From Palsa-461 sp963768185 (GTDB lineage: Bacteria > Actinomycetota > Acidimicrobiia > Acidimicrobiales > RAAP-2), in the NCBI GenBank assembly GCA_963768185.1, contig CAVYGS010000001.1, forward strand, positions 310,001 through 374,000: 64,000 nt of DNA. The letters are read 5' to 3'. Below, in pieces: positions 9,711-18,558 of this stretch (the stretch's first letter is position 1; every line of letters begins with the position of its first letter). A program made the translations under genes and the position numbers. Below the pieces are notes generated by a model. It saw nothing but the letters and a program-made list of their open reading frames with translations, ran no database searches and had not been told where the DNA came from.

Positions 9711-11938
9711 AGCGGGATCTCAGCTCCGAGGAACACCGCTCGCGCCAGGTCGCCGCGCGCCATGAGCGCGCTCATGTCTCCGCTGAAGCGGACCCGGCCC
9801 TTCTCCAAGAAGACGGCCCGGTCGGCGATTGCCGCCGCGATGTTCAGCGACTGTTCGACGATGACGAGTGTCACTCCGTCGGCCTTTAACTGCTCGACGA
9901 CGCCGATGAGCTCTTGGACGACGATCGGCGCGAGCCCGAGCGACAGCTCGTCGATCATGAGGACCTGGGGGTCGTGCAGCAGCGCCACTGCCAGGGCGAG
10001 CATCTGCTGTTGGCCTCCCGAGAGCCGATCGGCGCGCTGGGAGCGGCGAGCCGCCAGCATCGGGAACAGCGCGTAGACCCGGTCGGTCCGGCGGGCGACA
10101 TCGGCCCGGTCGGACCGATAGGCGAAGGCGCCCATCTCGAGGTTCTCGGCGATGGTCATCTCCCCGAAGACCCCCTTGCCACCGGGCAGGAGGTGGATGC
10201 CGAGCTTGGAGCGCTGCTCGGGGGAGGTGTAGGTCACGGTCTGGCCGTTGAGGCGCACCACCCCGCGCTCGGGGGTCGCAAGCCCGGCGGCGACCCGCAG
10301 CGCCGTGGACTTCCCGGCACCGTTCGTGCCCAGCAGGGCCAGCACCTCTCCCCGCTGCACCTCGAATGCGAGGTCGAAAAGCACCTGGATATGCCCGTAG
10401 CTGAAGTCGACCGCGTTCAGCTGGAGGGCCGGCACCGCGCCCTCGTCACGCTGTCGGCGCTTGTACTCGTCGAGCTCCTCTTGGAGCTCGACGACCACCA
10501 GCGAGAGGTCGTTGCGGATGTATTTCGAGCCCCGGATGATGAGGGAGCCACCGAAGAGAATGGCCGGGATGGCGACCACCAGGACCGCCGTTCGTGGACC
10601 GTACGCGTCGTCGAGCAGAGCGGACAAGGCCGCCCCGCCCGTGGCGCCGATGAAGAACACGTACAGCGACGAGACGGCGAACGTCAGCCCGCGGAGCCGA
10701 TACGGCGCGACCGACTGGAGTATCGGGCTGACCATGGAGAAGGAGGTCAGCAGGAGCACCACATTGGGCACGCTGAACAGGGCATAGAGGACCGGGTTCG
10801 GCATGAAGAACTGGATCGGGGTAATGATCGCCGCCGGGAGGATGACCTTGCCGATCAGGGCGAGGGCCTTGGCCGGATCGGCATGGTAGAGGCGGTCGTA
10901 GTAGCGGCCCATGTAGGGCAGCGCGAACAGCACCCCGATGCCCCCGATGGTCCCGATCAAACCTCGGCGGAAAGCGTCGAGGTGGAAGTGCTGCTCGAGG
11001 AAGAGGTTGCCGAGAACGGGCAGAGTGAACAGGCTGAATCCGAACGCCGAGAAGGCGATGAGGCACATTTTGATCGTGCGGATCCGCGTGATCCGCTCGA
11101 AGGCGGCCTCGAGCGAGGGCGGAACCGGCCGCACGTCCTCGATGACTTCCCCCAACACGTCCATCTTCTCGAACTGACCCCGCGGTGGCTCGGCCACCTT
11201 GAACGCGAGGACTCCGACGACGACGATGGGCAGGGCCAAGATACAGAAGGACCAGCGCCATCCGTTGATTCCGCCGATGACCGTCGCCAGCGTCCCGACC
11301 AGCACGGGGCTGGCCGCCGTGGCGATGCCCATGCCGATGCTCATCGATGCGCTGATGCGCCCTCGCAGACTGATCGGATAGGTGTCGGCCAGCAAGGAGC
11401 CGTGCACGGTCTGGGTGCTGGCCTGGGAGATGCCGGCGCCGAAGCGGGCCAGGAAGAACAAGAAGATGTTCGCCGCCAAGCCCGTCGCAAAGACCATCAG
11501 GCCGAAGAAGAACGTCGCGAAGGCGACGACGGGCCCTCGCCGGACCCGGTCGGCCAGCCAGCCCATCGGCACGATCCCGAGGACCAGGAACCCGCCCGAG
11601 ATGCCGGACACGAACACGATCACGCCCGAGCTGACGTGGAACGAATGCTGGATGTTGGGCGCGAGCACGGCCAGGCCCTGGCTCTGCAGGTTGTCCAAGG
11701 TGACGATCAAGAACAGGACCGTGAAGGTCGTGATCCCGGCCGTCCGCAGGCCGGGCAGCAGCAGCGTGCGTTGCTCCCTCGTGCCCGGAAGCAGCTCGTC
11801 GGGCAGGACGACGTCTTCTGGGTTCTCGGCCTTCTGGCGCTCGACCGACGAATCTACGACCGCCTGGGCCAGGTCCGAGACCCTTCTCGGTTCGCTGTCG
11901 GTCAGGTTCGACTCAGGCATCGCTGGCTCGCTCACCAT
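9707..11938 (-). CDS. MFS transporter fused to a LivF-type ABC ATPase
   Basis: One uninterrupted 743-residue protein contains a 12-helix major facilitator (residues about 50-500; GWLADRVRRGP is the conserved loop 2-3 motif) followed, after a short charged linker, by a complete LivF-like ATP-binding cassette (about 520-743). The cassette has Walker A GTNGAGKST, the signature LSGGQQQMLAL and Walker B VLMIDELSLGLAP. There is no separate livF in this cassette, so the fused domain is probably the partner of the LivG domain in the next gene, with which it overlaps by 4 bases. Whether the MFS part transports, anchors the ATPase, or exports a product is unknown. The start is uncertain: ATG 11938 or ATG 11920, neither with a strong ribosome-binding site. 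Confidence 0.85.
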   Translation of the reverse strand: MVSEPAMPESNLTDSEPRRVSDLAQAVVDSSVERQKAENPEDVVLPDELLPGTREQRTLLLPGLRTAGITTFTVLFLIVTLDNLQSQGLAVLAPNIQHSFHVSSGVIVFVSGISGGFLVLGIVPMGWLADRVRRGPVVAFATFFFGLMVFATGLAANIFLFFLARFGAGISQASTQTVHGSLLADTYPISLRGRISASMSIGMGIATAASPVLVGTLATVIGGINGWRWSFCILALPIVVVGVLAFKVAEPPRGQFEKMDVLGEVIEDVRPVPPSLEAAFERITRIRTIKMCLIAFSAFGFSLFTLPVLGNLFLEQHFHLDAFRRGLIGTIGGIGVLFALPYMGRYYDRLYHADPAKALALIGKVILPAAIITPIQFFMPNPVLYALFSVPNVVLLLTSFSMVSPILQSVAPYRLRGLTFAVSSLYVFFIGATGGAALSALLDDAYGPRTAVLVVAIPAILFGGSLIIRGSKYIRNDLSLVVVELQEELDEYKRRQRDEGAVPALQLNAVDFSYGHIQVLFDLAFEVQRGEVLALLGTNGAGKSTALRVAAGLATPERGVVRLNGQTVTYTSPEQRSKLGIHLLPGGKGVFGEMTIAENLEMGAFAYRSDRADVARRTDRVYALFPMLAARRSQRADRLSGGQQQMLALAVALLHDPQVLMIDELSLGLAPIVVQELIGVVEQLKADGVTLVIVEQSLNIAAAIADRAVFLEKGRVRFSGDMSALMARGDLARAVFLGAEIPL

Positions 11939-12151
11939 GCCGAGAAAGCGCCGACGGGGGATGGGCCACACACGATCGCGTCTCGCGTGCACATCGCCGC
12001 GAGCACGCCAATGGGTCGTCTCCGGGTGGTCCGGGTCCTCTGAACACCTGGGGTGAGCTGAGACGTCATTGGCACCGTCCGACGAGAGGCAACGCGGTCT
12101 CGGATCGCTAGAAGGTTGTGGTCAGCGGCATTCCACCGCGTTGGTCATGCA

Positions 12152-13411
12152 TCATGAGGTCGACGACTTGGTTGCCCAGATCAGCTGCTTGATCGTTGGG
12201 TCGTAGTGGACCATGTAGACGGGGCCTACCGCGAACGGTCGTCCCGGACCGAACGAGACCGTGCCCGTCCCGGGGATGGCGACGTTGCGCAGCCCGTAGC
12301 CCGCCTTGACGAAGCTCGCGACCGTGAGGTGCTTGCCGGCGGCCTTGGCGATGTCCGTCAACAAGGCGATGTCCGTGCACGCCATTTCGATACCGACCCA
12401 GGTCTCCTTGGACCCCGGGAAGCTTGGGTTGTAGGCGTTGATGTGGTCGGACGGGTAGGCCTTGCGCACGAGCTTCACGCACGCCTGGGTCGACGGATCG
12501 CTCCAGATCGCCGCAGGGCTGGGCATGGGACTCGAGGTGACGACGTCGGTCAGGTACTTCGGGTTGTCGGTGCCGTCGACGTCTCCGGAGAGGTCGCCCT
12601 CGTTGGTCGCCACCCAAGATGGGTTGTACGAGCTCTGAATGGCCGACAGGATCTCAGGCCAGATCGACGAGCCGTATCCGACGGCCACGACCTCGTTCAC
12701 CCCCTCGGACTGGAACTTCTGCGCGATGACCGAGCCCTGCTGGTTCTCGGCGTCCAGATCCCCCTGCGTGGCCGAGTCGATCGCGGTGGCAACGACTTGC
12801 ACATGCAGCTTCTTCAGATCGCCCTGCACGTCGGTGAGCTCGGTTTCGTCCCCTGTGGTGCCGGCGAAGAGCCCGACCTTCTTGTTTTTGAAGACGCCCT
12901 GCTTGTCGAAGACCGAAAGCTCCAAGGGGTCGTAGGTGGCTGCCGGGGGAGTGAGTGCGAAGTCCTGGGCGACCCCCGGGGTCGCGGTCCCCTCGAGGAC
13001 CGCATTGACCGTGGGAACGCCGGCCTGGAGGTAGCAGTTTGGCATCAGCGGGGCCACCGCCACGAAGATCTTGTCGTCCTGGGTGAGCTCGGTACAGCTC
13101 GTCGCGGCGGGAGCCGTTCCGGTCGGGGGGACTGCGAGGATGAAGGGGACGATCTTGCGACCGTTGATGCCGCCGTGCGCGTTCACATTGGCGATCACCG
13201 CGTCGAAGGCGTCGGTCACGTTGCCCCAGTTGAGGCTCACACCAACGGACGTCAACGCTCCGACGTCCACGTAGGGGATGCCGACACGAATGGTCGTCGC
13301 CGTCACCCCCTGGCTGCTGCTCGCTGCTCCGGCGACCGGTGCGCCACCGAACGAGCCACAGAGTGTCGCGATGAGCACCGCTCCCGCGACGACAACACTG
13401 CGCGAGGTCAT
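12152..13411 (-). CDS. ABC transporter substrate-binding protein, LivK-like (Peripla_BP_6)
   Basis: A 419-residue type I periplasmic-binding protein. The N-terminus is a clear secretion signal (MTSRS, then a hydrophobic core to about residue 28, with an AGA-A type cleavage region). No lipobox cysteine is visible, so it is either secreted or processed differently. The body shows the expected VGIPYVDVG beginning, NAHGGINGRKI segment and a two-lobe layout with a C-terminal GPGRPFAVGP strand. ATG 13411 is preceded by GGGGGGAGGTG. It is the first gene of the first Liv cassette, followed after 213 bases by the MFS-LivF fusion. It should determine the specificity of the cassette, but the ligand cannot be predicted. 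Confidence 0.88.
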   Translation of the reverse strand: MTSRSVVVAGAVLIATLCGSFGGAPVAGAASSSQGVTATTIRVGIPYVDVGALTSVGVSLNWGNVTDAFDAVIANVNAHGGINGRKIVPFILAVPPTGTAPAATSCTELTQDDKIFVAVAPLMPNCYLQAGVPTVNAVLEGTATPGVAQDFALTPPAATYDPLELSVFDKQGVFKNKKVGLFAGTTGDETELTDVQGDLKKLHVQVVATAIDSATQGDLDAENQQGSVIAQKFQSEGVNEVVAVGYGSSIWPEILSAIQSSYNPSWVATNEGDLSGDVDGTDNPKYLTDVVTSSPMPSPAAIWSDPSTQACVKLVRKAYPSDHINAYNPSFPGSKETWVGIEMACTDIALLTDIAKAAGKHLTVASFVKAGYGLRNVAIPGTGTVSFGPGRPFAVGPVYMVHYDPTIKQLIWATKSSTS

Positions 13412-13789
13412 GACACCTCCCCCCTTGCCCCCGAGCCCGGACCGACGAAGAGATCCGGCAGGGTGCACTCACCGGAGGACATCGCTGGGTGGATCGAGAG
13501 CCCGAGGTTAGTCAAACCCGGCCCCGCTGGCACGTGCTGCCGGGTGCGACACGTTGATCGCCAACCGAGGCGCGAGATCTCGGAGGATGCCAGCAAGGAC
13601 GGGGGTTCAGGGGGCGGATTCGAGCCGCTTGCAAATCGTGCTACCTATGTCAGAATCTGCCAAAGAGGCGGGGTCGGGTGAGGGAAACCTGCCCGAGATG
13701 GCCACCGTCTCGCTCGATGGTCACGACACGGGCTCGCGGGCGCGACGTGTTCCATCGTTCTCGCCTTCCCGAGTCCACAAGGAGGAACG
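13412..13789. promoter_or_regulatory. 378-base divergent intergenic region
   Basis: This region separates the leftward substrate-binding protein gene from the rightward hydrolase and must carry promoters for both. On the plus strand a weak sigma-70-like pair TTGCAA (13629-13634) and CAGAAT (13651-13656) is spaced by 16 bases, but each hexamer matches only four of six consensus bases. No inverted repeat longer than 6 bp stands out, and no convincing coding sequence is present. Confidence 0.3.
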
Positions 13790-15136
13790 GTGACCGTTAC
13801 GTCGGCCTCGCTCAGTCAGCCACCCGCAACAGGGGAGCCGTTCGCTCCGTCCGGAGCCTTCCGGGGGACGATCGAGGACTTCGACTACGTCCAGGAGGAG
13901 TGGTTCGCGAGCGGCGAGGTGGATGGGCATCCGTATGTGACCTCGGTATTGGTTCGGCGCCCGCGGGACAAGTCCAAGTTCAGCGGCACAGTCATCGTGG
14001 AGCCCGTCCACGCGGCGAGCGCGGCCCCCGTCTGGATCTACACCTCGCTGTACCAGATGCGCTCCGGCCACGCGTGGGCCGCCGTCTGCTCCCAGAAGGC
14101 GCCACTGGACGCTTTCGTGAAGCCATCCAATCCCGAGCGCTATGCGTCCCTTGAGATCTGGTCGGGGGCCGAGCCCCTCGAAGGTCCCGCTTTCGGGCTT
14201 CCCCGGGAGCCCGCGGCGCGCCAGGCCCGCATGGAGCACATGCGCAAGGTGAACGCCCTTTCGACACCGATCCTGGCCCAAGTGGGTGCGGCACTCACCG
14301 GGGCGGTCGGTCCCTTTGCCGGCTACGACCCGCGCCACGTGATCCTGGTCGGTCACTCCCAGACCGGCGGTGTGGTGACCGACTACATCGTCAACGGCCA
14401 CGACGCGTATCGCCACGCCGACGGGGCGCCGGTGTATCACGGGTTCTTCCCGAGCGGGTCGCCCTCGGTGCAGTTCGGGCCGCGCGACGTGCCCATCGTC
14501 CAGGTGCTGAGCGACGGGGACATCTCGGACCCCAACCGCTGGGGGCGTGAAGGCCGCGGGTACCGACGGTCCGACAGCGACGAGGCGAGCGACCGTTACC
14601 GGCTCTACGAGCTGGCCGGAGTGTCCCACATGGGCACCAGGTATCCGCCGTATAGCGACAACTCGATGTGGCAGAACGACCCCCTGGGGACCGCGGGGAA
14701 CGTCCCCAAGGGCGCGGCGATGAACAGCCTGCCCCACGGCCAGCTGTTCAGCATGGCGTTGGACCACCTAGTTCGCTGGGTTGCCGACGACGTGACACCG
14801 CCTCGAGCCGATCGAATCGAGTCGGGATCGGACGACCTCTTCGCGAAGGACGAGTGTGGCAACAGCGAGGGTGGCGTGCGCTGTGCCCAGATGGATGTCC
14901 CACGTCTCAAGTACCTGTCGAACCCCTCGATCGGCGAGAACGGGGTGCCAGCTTTCGGCGTCGTTGGCATTGAGGAGCCACTGGAACCGGGGATGCTCCA
15001 GAAGCTCTACAGCGACCATGCCGACTATGTCGGTCGCTTCGAGCGGCGGGTCGACGAGCTCGTCGCCGCTGGCTGGCTGCTTCCCGAGGACGCCGACGAG
15101 ATGCGGGCCGAGGCGGAGGGCGCGCCGGTTCTCTAG
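13790..15136 (+). CDS. alpha/beta hydrolase domain protein (Abhydrolase_10 type), second copy
   Basis: A 448-residue paralogue of the hydrolase at 996. The nucleophile elbow reads GHSQTGGVV (around residue 187), and a GVSHMG segment (around residue 282) is a good candidate for the catalytic histidine. GTG 13790 follows an excellent AAGGAGGAAC site by a few bases, which fixes the start. No signal peptide or membrane helix is visible. It is transcribed away from the first Liv cassette and stands 318 bases before the thiolase operon. Its pairing with a transporter and acyl-CoA genes suggests hydrolysis of an imported ester or lactone, which is inference. Confidence 0.8.
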   Translation: MTVTSASLSQPPATGEPFAPSGAFRGTIEDFDYVQEEWFASGEVDGHPYVTSVLVRRPRDKSKFSGTVIVEPVHAASAAPVWIYTSLYQMRSGHAWAAVCSQKAPLDAFVKPSNPERYASLEIWSGAEPLEGPAFGLPREPAARQARMEHMRKVNALSTPILAQVGAALTGAVGPFAGYDPRHVILVGHSQTGGVVTDYIVNGHDAYRHADGAPVYHGFFPSGSPSVQFGPRDVPIVQVLSDGDISDPNRWGREGRGYRRSDSDEASDRYRLYELAGVSHMGTRYPPYSDNSMWQNDPLGTAGNVPKGAAMNSLPHGQLFSMALDHLVRWVADDVTPPRADRIESGSDDLFAKDECGNSEGGVRCAQMDVPRLKYLSNPSIGENGVPAFGVVGIEEPLEPGMLQKLYSDHADYVGRFERRVDELVAAGWLLPEDADEMRAEAEGAPVL

Positions 15137-15454
15137 GCAGGCGTGGCTGGGTCGCCGATCGGGACGTTCGGACGGTGCCGCACTGCGAGTAGGGCAGCAA
15201 TCTGGTGGGTCCCAGCGCTCCACGGAGCCACCGCGGAGGAAACGCCAAACTTGCCATGCCTTGGAGCGCGTCGCCCGTTCGTACACTGAGGGCGTCCGCT
15301 CGCCAGTGGCCTGACCAGGTTCCTCGCGGACCCAGGAGGGTATTAACCACGTGGGGAATCGGCGGCACGCCAAGCAGGTCGCACCGGGGTTGACGACGGG
15401 TGGTCGCGAGGTGTCGTCGCACCCGTCCGGGTTCGTGTGGGGACAGACGTCTCG
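15137..15454. other. 318-base intergenic region, nothing recognised
   Basis: Between the hydrolase and the thiolase operon I see no convincing coding sequence, hairpin terminator or paired promoter hexamers. It presumably contains the operon promoter. An in-frame GTG at 15437 could extend the downstream thiolase by six residues. Confidence 0.4.
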
Positions 15455-16621
15455 ATGAGCGGTCGAGGCCACCGATTCGAAGACGAGGTGATCGTCTCGG
15501 GGATCGGGCAATCGGCCGTCGGCCGTCGGCTCGGTCGCTCGCCTTTGAGCCTGACGATCGATGCGGTCTCGGCGGCGGTGGCCGACGCCGGTCTGTCGTT
15601 CGCCGATGTCGACGGGCTGGCGACCTATCCCGGTGGAGGCACCTCGCTCGGGCCGGGTTTCGCCGGACCGCCCTTGATCGACGTCTACGACTCGCTGGGG
15701 ATCCGGCCCCGGTTCCTCATGGGCAACTTCGAGGGACCTGCCCAACTCGGGCCGATCCTGAACGGGGGGCTCGCCATCAGTGGCGGCCTGGCGCGCCACG
15801 TGGTCGTCTACCGCACGGTCACCGAGGGATCGGCCCGACGCGCCGCTCGGGAGGCCGGTGAACAAATCGGCGAGTGGATCACCGCGTTCGGAGATGGCCC
15901 GGCTCCGATCGGCTACGCACTGCTGGCCCGACGCCACTTTCATGCATACGGCACCACCCGGGAACAGCTGGCGCAGATTGCGCTGACCGCCCGCGCCAAC
16001 GCCCGGCTCAACCCCAAGGCCGTCTACCGGGAGCCGCTGAGCCTGGAGGACTACCTCGGGAGCCCGATGATCGCCGCTCCACTCTGCCTGTACGACTGCG
16101 ACGTGCACTGCGACGGGTCGACCGCGATCGTGCTCTCGCACGCCGAGACCGCCGGCGATGCTCCCCATGGCGCGGTCCGGATCGATTCGGTGGGCATGGC
16201 CCCGCCGATCCGGTCCCAGTACGCACAGCACATCGACCTTCAGCCGGGGCTCCTGGCGGCTCGGGAAATGTGGCGCCGGTCGGATCTCGGCCCCGCTGAC
16301 GTCGACGTCGCCGGTATCTACGACGGGTTCAGCATCCTCACGATGCTCTGGCTGGAGGCGCTCGGGTTCTGCGCGATCGGGGAGAGCGGGGACTTCGTCT
16401 CGGACGGCCGGATCTCGCTCCAGGGCGAGCTGCCGATCAACACCAACGGCGGTCAGCTCTCCGGCGGTCGGTTGCACGGTCTGGGCTTCGTCCACGAGAT
16501 GTGCGAGCAGCTGCGGGGGACCGCCGGTGACCGCCAGGTCGAGGGCGCGCGCGTCGCTGTGGTGGCGGTCGGGGCCCTTCCCTACGTCGGTTGCATGCTG
16601 TTGCGGGCAGCCGAGGGGTGA
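15455..16621 (+). CDS. SCP-x/Ltp-type thiolase-like protein
   Basis: A 388-residue thiolase-fold protein of the lipid-transfer (SCP-x, Ltp) subgroup. The N-terminus has the usual VIVSGIGQSAVGRR segment, the middle has LEDYLGSPMIAAPLCLYDCD, and the C-terminal half has AGIYDGFSILTMLWLEALGFC and TNGGQLSGGRLHG, closely resembling Ltp2-type enzymes. In steroid side-chain catabolism Ltp2 works with a DUF35 protein as a retro-aldolase rather than a thiolase. The next gene encodes a DUF35/OB-fold protein and overlaps by GTGA, so the same partnership is likely. ATG 15455 is chosen over GTG 15437; GTGGGGA lies about 11 bases upstream. Confidence 0.82.
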   Translation: MSGRGHRFEDEVIVSGIGQSAVGRRLGRSPLSLTIDAVSAAVADAGLSFADVDGLATYPGGGTSLGPGFAGPPLIDVYDSLGIRPRFLMGNFEGPAQLGPILNGGLAISGGLARHVVVYRTVTEGSARRAAREAGEQIGEWITAFGDGPAPIGYALLARRHFHAYGTTREQLAQIALTARANARLNPKAVYREPLSLEDYLGSPMIAAPLCLYDCDVHCDGSTAIVLSHAETAGDAPHGAVRIDSVGMAPPIRSQYAQHIDLQPGLLAAREMWRRSDLGPADVDVAGIYDGFSILTMLWLEALGFCAIGESGDFVSDGRISLQGELPINTNGGQLSGGRLHGLGFVHEMCEQLRGTAGDRQVEGARVAVVAVGALPYVGCMLLRAAEG

Positions 16622-17544
16622 ACGAGGGTCTCCGCGCCCCCCACGTCATGCCCTTCGCCTATCGGCGCACGGTGGGAGGGGCTGAGCGTCGCTTCCTGAG
16701 CGGACTGGCGCGGGGGGAGATCTGGGGGAGTCGCACCGCAGAGGGCCACGTACTCGTCCCGCCGCGCGACTTCGACTTTGAGACTGGCGCGCCGACCCTC
16801 GACGATGTCCGTGTCGGCGAGGCCGGCGTGATCCGCTCGTGGACGTGGGTCGGCAGTCCCGGTCCCGACCAACCACTCGATCGTCCGTTCGCGTTCGCAC
16901 TGGTCGAACTCGATGGCGCCGACACCGCGTTCTTGCACGTCGTGGACCAGGTCGAAGAGGGTGCGCTTCGCTCGGGCCTGCGCGTCCGGGCCGACTGGCG
17001 TCCCGAGCGCGTCGGGAGCATCCTCGACATCCGGGCCTTCGTGCCAGAGTCGAGTCCCGGGGCGCTCAGCCCGAACGACGGGCGCGACACCGCGGTCGAA
17101 GAGGTCGAGGTGCGCTCTTCCCTCGAAACCCACTACGCGTACGAGCCCGGCAAGACCACCTCCCGGTTTCTCGTGGCATTGGGCGAGCGGCGGATCCTCG
17201 GCGGGCGCTGTCCGTCGTGCGGCCGGACCTACGTGCCGGCTCACCCGCGGTGCCCGCTCTGCCTGGTCGGACCGATGATCGACGTCGAGCTCGCCCACCG
17301 TGGCGTCGTGACGGCCTACACCGTCGTCCACGTGGCCACCGGCCCGGAGAGCCCGGCGTTGCCGTTCGTCACCGCGTGGATCCGGCTGGAGGGGGCGGAC
17401 GTGCCGTTTCCCCATCTGCTGGCCGACGTTGGCGCCGCCTCCCTCGAGATCGGCCAAGTCGTCGAGGCCGTGTGGGTCTCCGACGCCGAGCTGGCCCCGA
17501 CCTGGGCGAGCATCCAGCACTTCCGACCGGTCCCGCCAGCGTGA
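16618..17544 (+). CDS. tandem DUF35 OB-fold protein with one zinc ribbon
   Basis: A 308-residue protein with two DUF35-like OB-fold units. The first (about residues 10-140) has lost the zinc-ribbon cysteines; the second (about 175-300) has an intact rubredoxin-like CPSCGRTY...CPLC knuckle followed by the GVVTAYTVVHV OB strand. DUF35 proteins are non-catalytic partners of thiolase-fold enzymes, shaping acyl-CoA or aldolase active sites (as ChsH2 does for Ltp2). GTG 16618 overlaps the upstream thiolase stop by GTGA, and its own stop overlaps the next thiolase start in the same way. Stoichiometry and which of the three thiolases is its partner are unknown. Confidence 0.82.
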   Translation: MNEGLRAPHVMPFAYRRTVGGAERRFLSGLARGEIWGSRTAEGHVLVPPRDFDFETGAPTLDDVRVGEAGVIRSWTWVGSPGPDQPLDRPFAFALVELDGADTAFLHVVDQVEEGALRSGLRVRADWRPERVGSILDIRAFVPESSPGALSPNDGRDTAVEEVEVRSSLETHYAYEPGKTTSRFLVALGERRILGGRCPSCGRTYVPAHPRCPLCLVGPMIDVELAHRGVVTAYTVVHVATGPESPALPFVTAWIRLEGADVPFPHLLADVGAASLEIGQVVEAVWVSDAELAPTWASIQHFRPVPPA

Positions 17545-18558
17545 GAAGGGTCGCCGTCGTCGGCTTTGCCAGCGAGGTCGTCCTCGAGTCCGATGGTCGG
17601 AACGAGGCCGAGCTGGCCGCGCCGGTCGTCGACGCCGCGCTGGCCGCCGCCGGGGTGTCGCCGCACGAGGTCGAGGTCGTGTGCTCGGCCGGCTCAGAGT
17701 TCCTGAGCGGGGTCGTGGGGACCGTCATGGGTGCGTTCGACGCGATGCCCTGCTGGCCGCCGCGCACCCACACGCATCTGGACGGTGACGGCGCCTTCGC
17801 ACTCTACGAGGCCTGGGTCCGTCTGATGGCCGGGGAGGCCGACGTGGCGCTCGTGTGCGCCTTCGGGCGTCCGACGGCCGCCGACCCGGTCAGCGTGCTT
17901 CGCCTTCAGCTCGACCCCTATCTGGTGGCTCCTCTCGGGCCGGATCCCCGACACCTGGCGGCCCTCCAGGCGCGAGCGCTCATCGATTCGGGTCGTTGTG
18001 ACGAGAGGACGCTGGTCTCCCTGGCCGCCAGCCGCCGCGGGCTGCCCGTGGAGGAGCTCGACGGCCGGCCCTACGTCGCATCGCCGTTGCGGGCGGCGGA
18101 CTGCTCAACCGTCTGCTCGGGCGCGGCCGCGGTCGTGTTGGCCGCCGAGAGTCGAGCGTTGTCGGGTGGCCGGCCTCCGGCGTGGATCGCCGGCATCGAG
18201 CAGCGGGTCGAGACGGCCGATCTCGGCCGACGCGACCTCACGGTCTCGGTCTCGACGCGGGAGGCGGCGGCGCGACTCGGCCTCCCGCACTCTCGGATCG
18301 ACGTGCTCGAGGTCGCACGCGCCGTTCAGCCATCAGGAGCTCATCGCGGTCGACGCGATCGGAGCCGCGGAAATCGGCGCGCTCAATCCCTCGGGCGGCG
18401 CCCTGCCGGCGGACCCCCTCATGGTGTCGGGCCTGATCCGGATCGGGGTCGCCGCACAGTCGATCCTCGACGGGCGAGCCGAGCGAAGCGTCGGCCACGC
18501 GACCAACGGGCCCTGCCTCCAGCACAACCTCCTCTGCCTGATGGAGCGCCGGGAATGA
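17541..18558 (+). pseudogene. thiolase family protein, one frameshift
   Basis: A thiolase-fold protein of about 339 residues starting at GTG 17541 (VRRVAVVGFASEVV), which overlaps the DUF35 stop. An extra G near 18315 breaks the frame; omitting it restores LEVHAPFSHQELIAVDAIG, a standard thiolase C-terminal segment with the conserved His region. The end carries LNPSGGALPADPLMVSGL and GHATNGPCLQ, where the Cys would be the C-terminal catalytic-site residue of the family. It is the third gene of the operon and overlaps the next thiolase by ATGA. Apart from the one base the sequence is well conserved, so an assembly indel is as likely as true inactivation. Confidence 0.75.

Noticed and set aside
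9914..12043. 709-codon plus-strand frame over the MFS-LivF gene
   Set aside because: Long only because the opposite strand is coding; dominated by Asp, Glu, Arg and Gly without any motif.
12206..13681. 491-codon plus-strand frame over the first binding-protein gene
   Set aside because: Antisense shadow; the minus strand has a signal peptide and a binding-protein fold.
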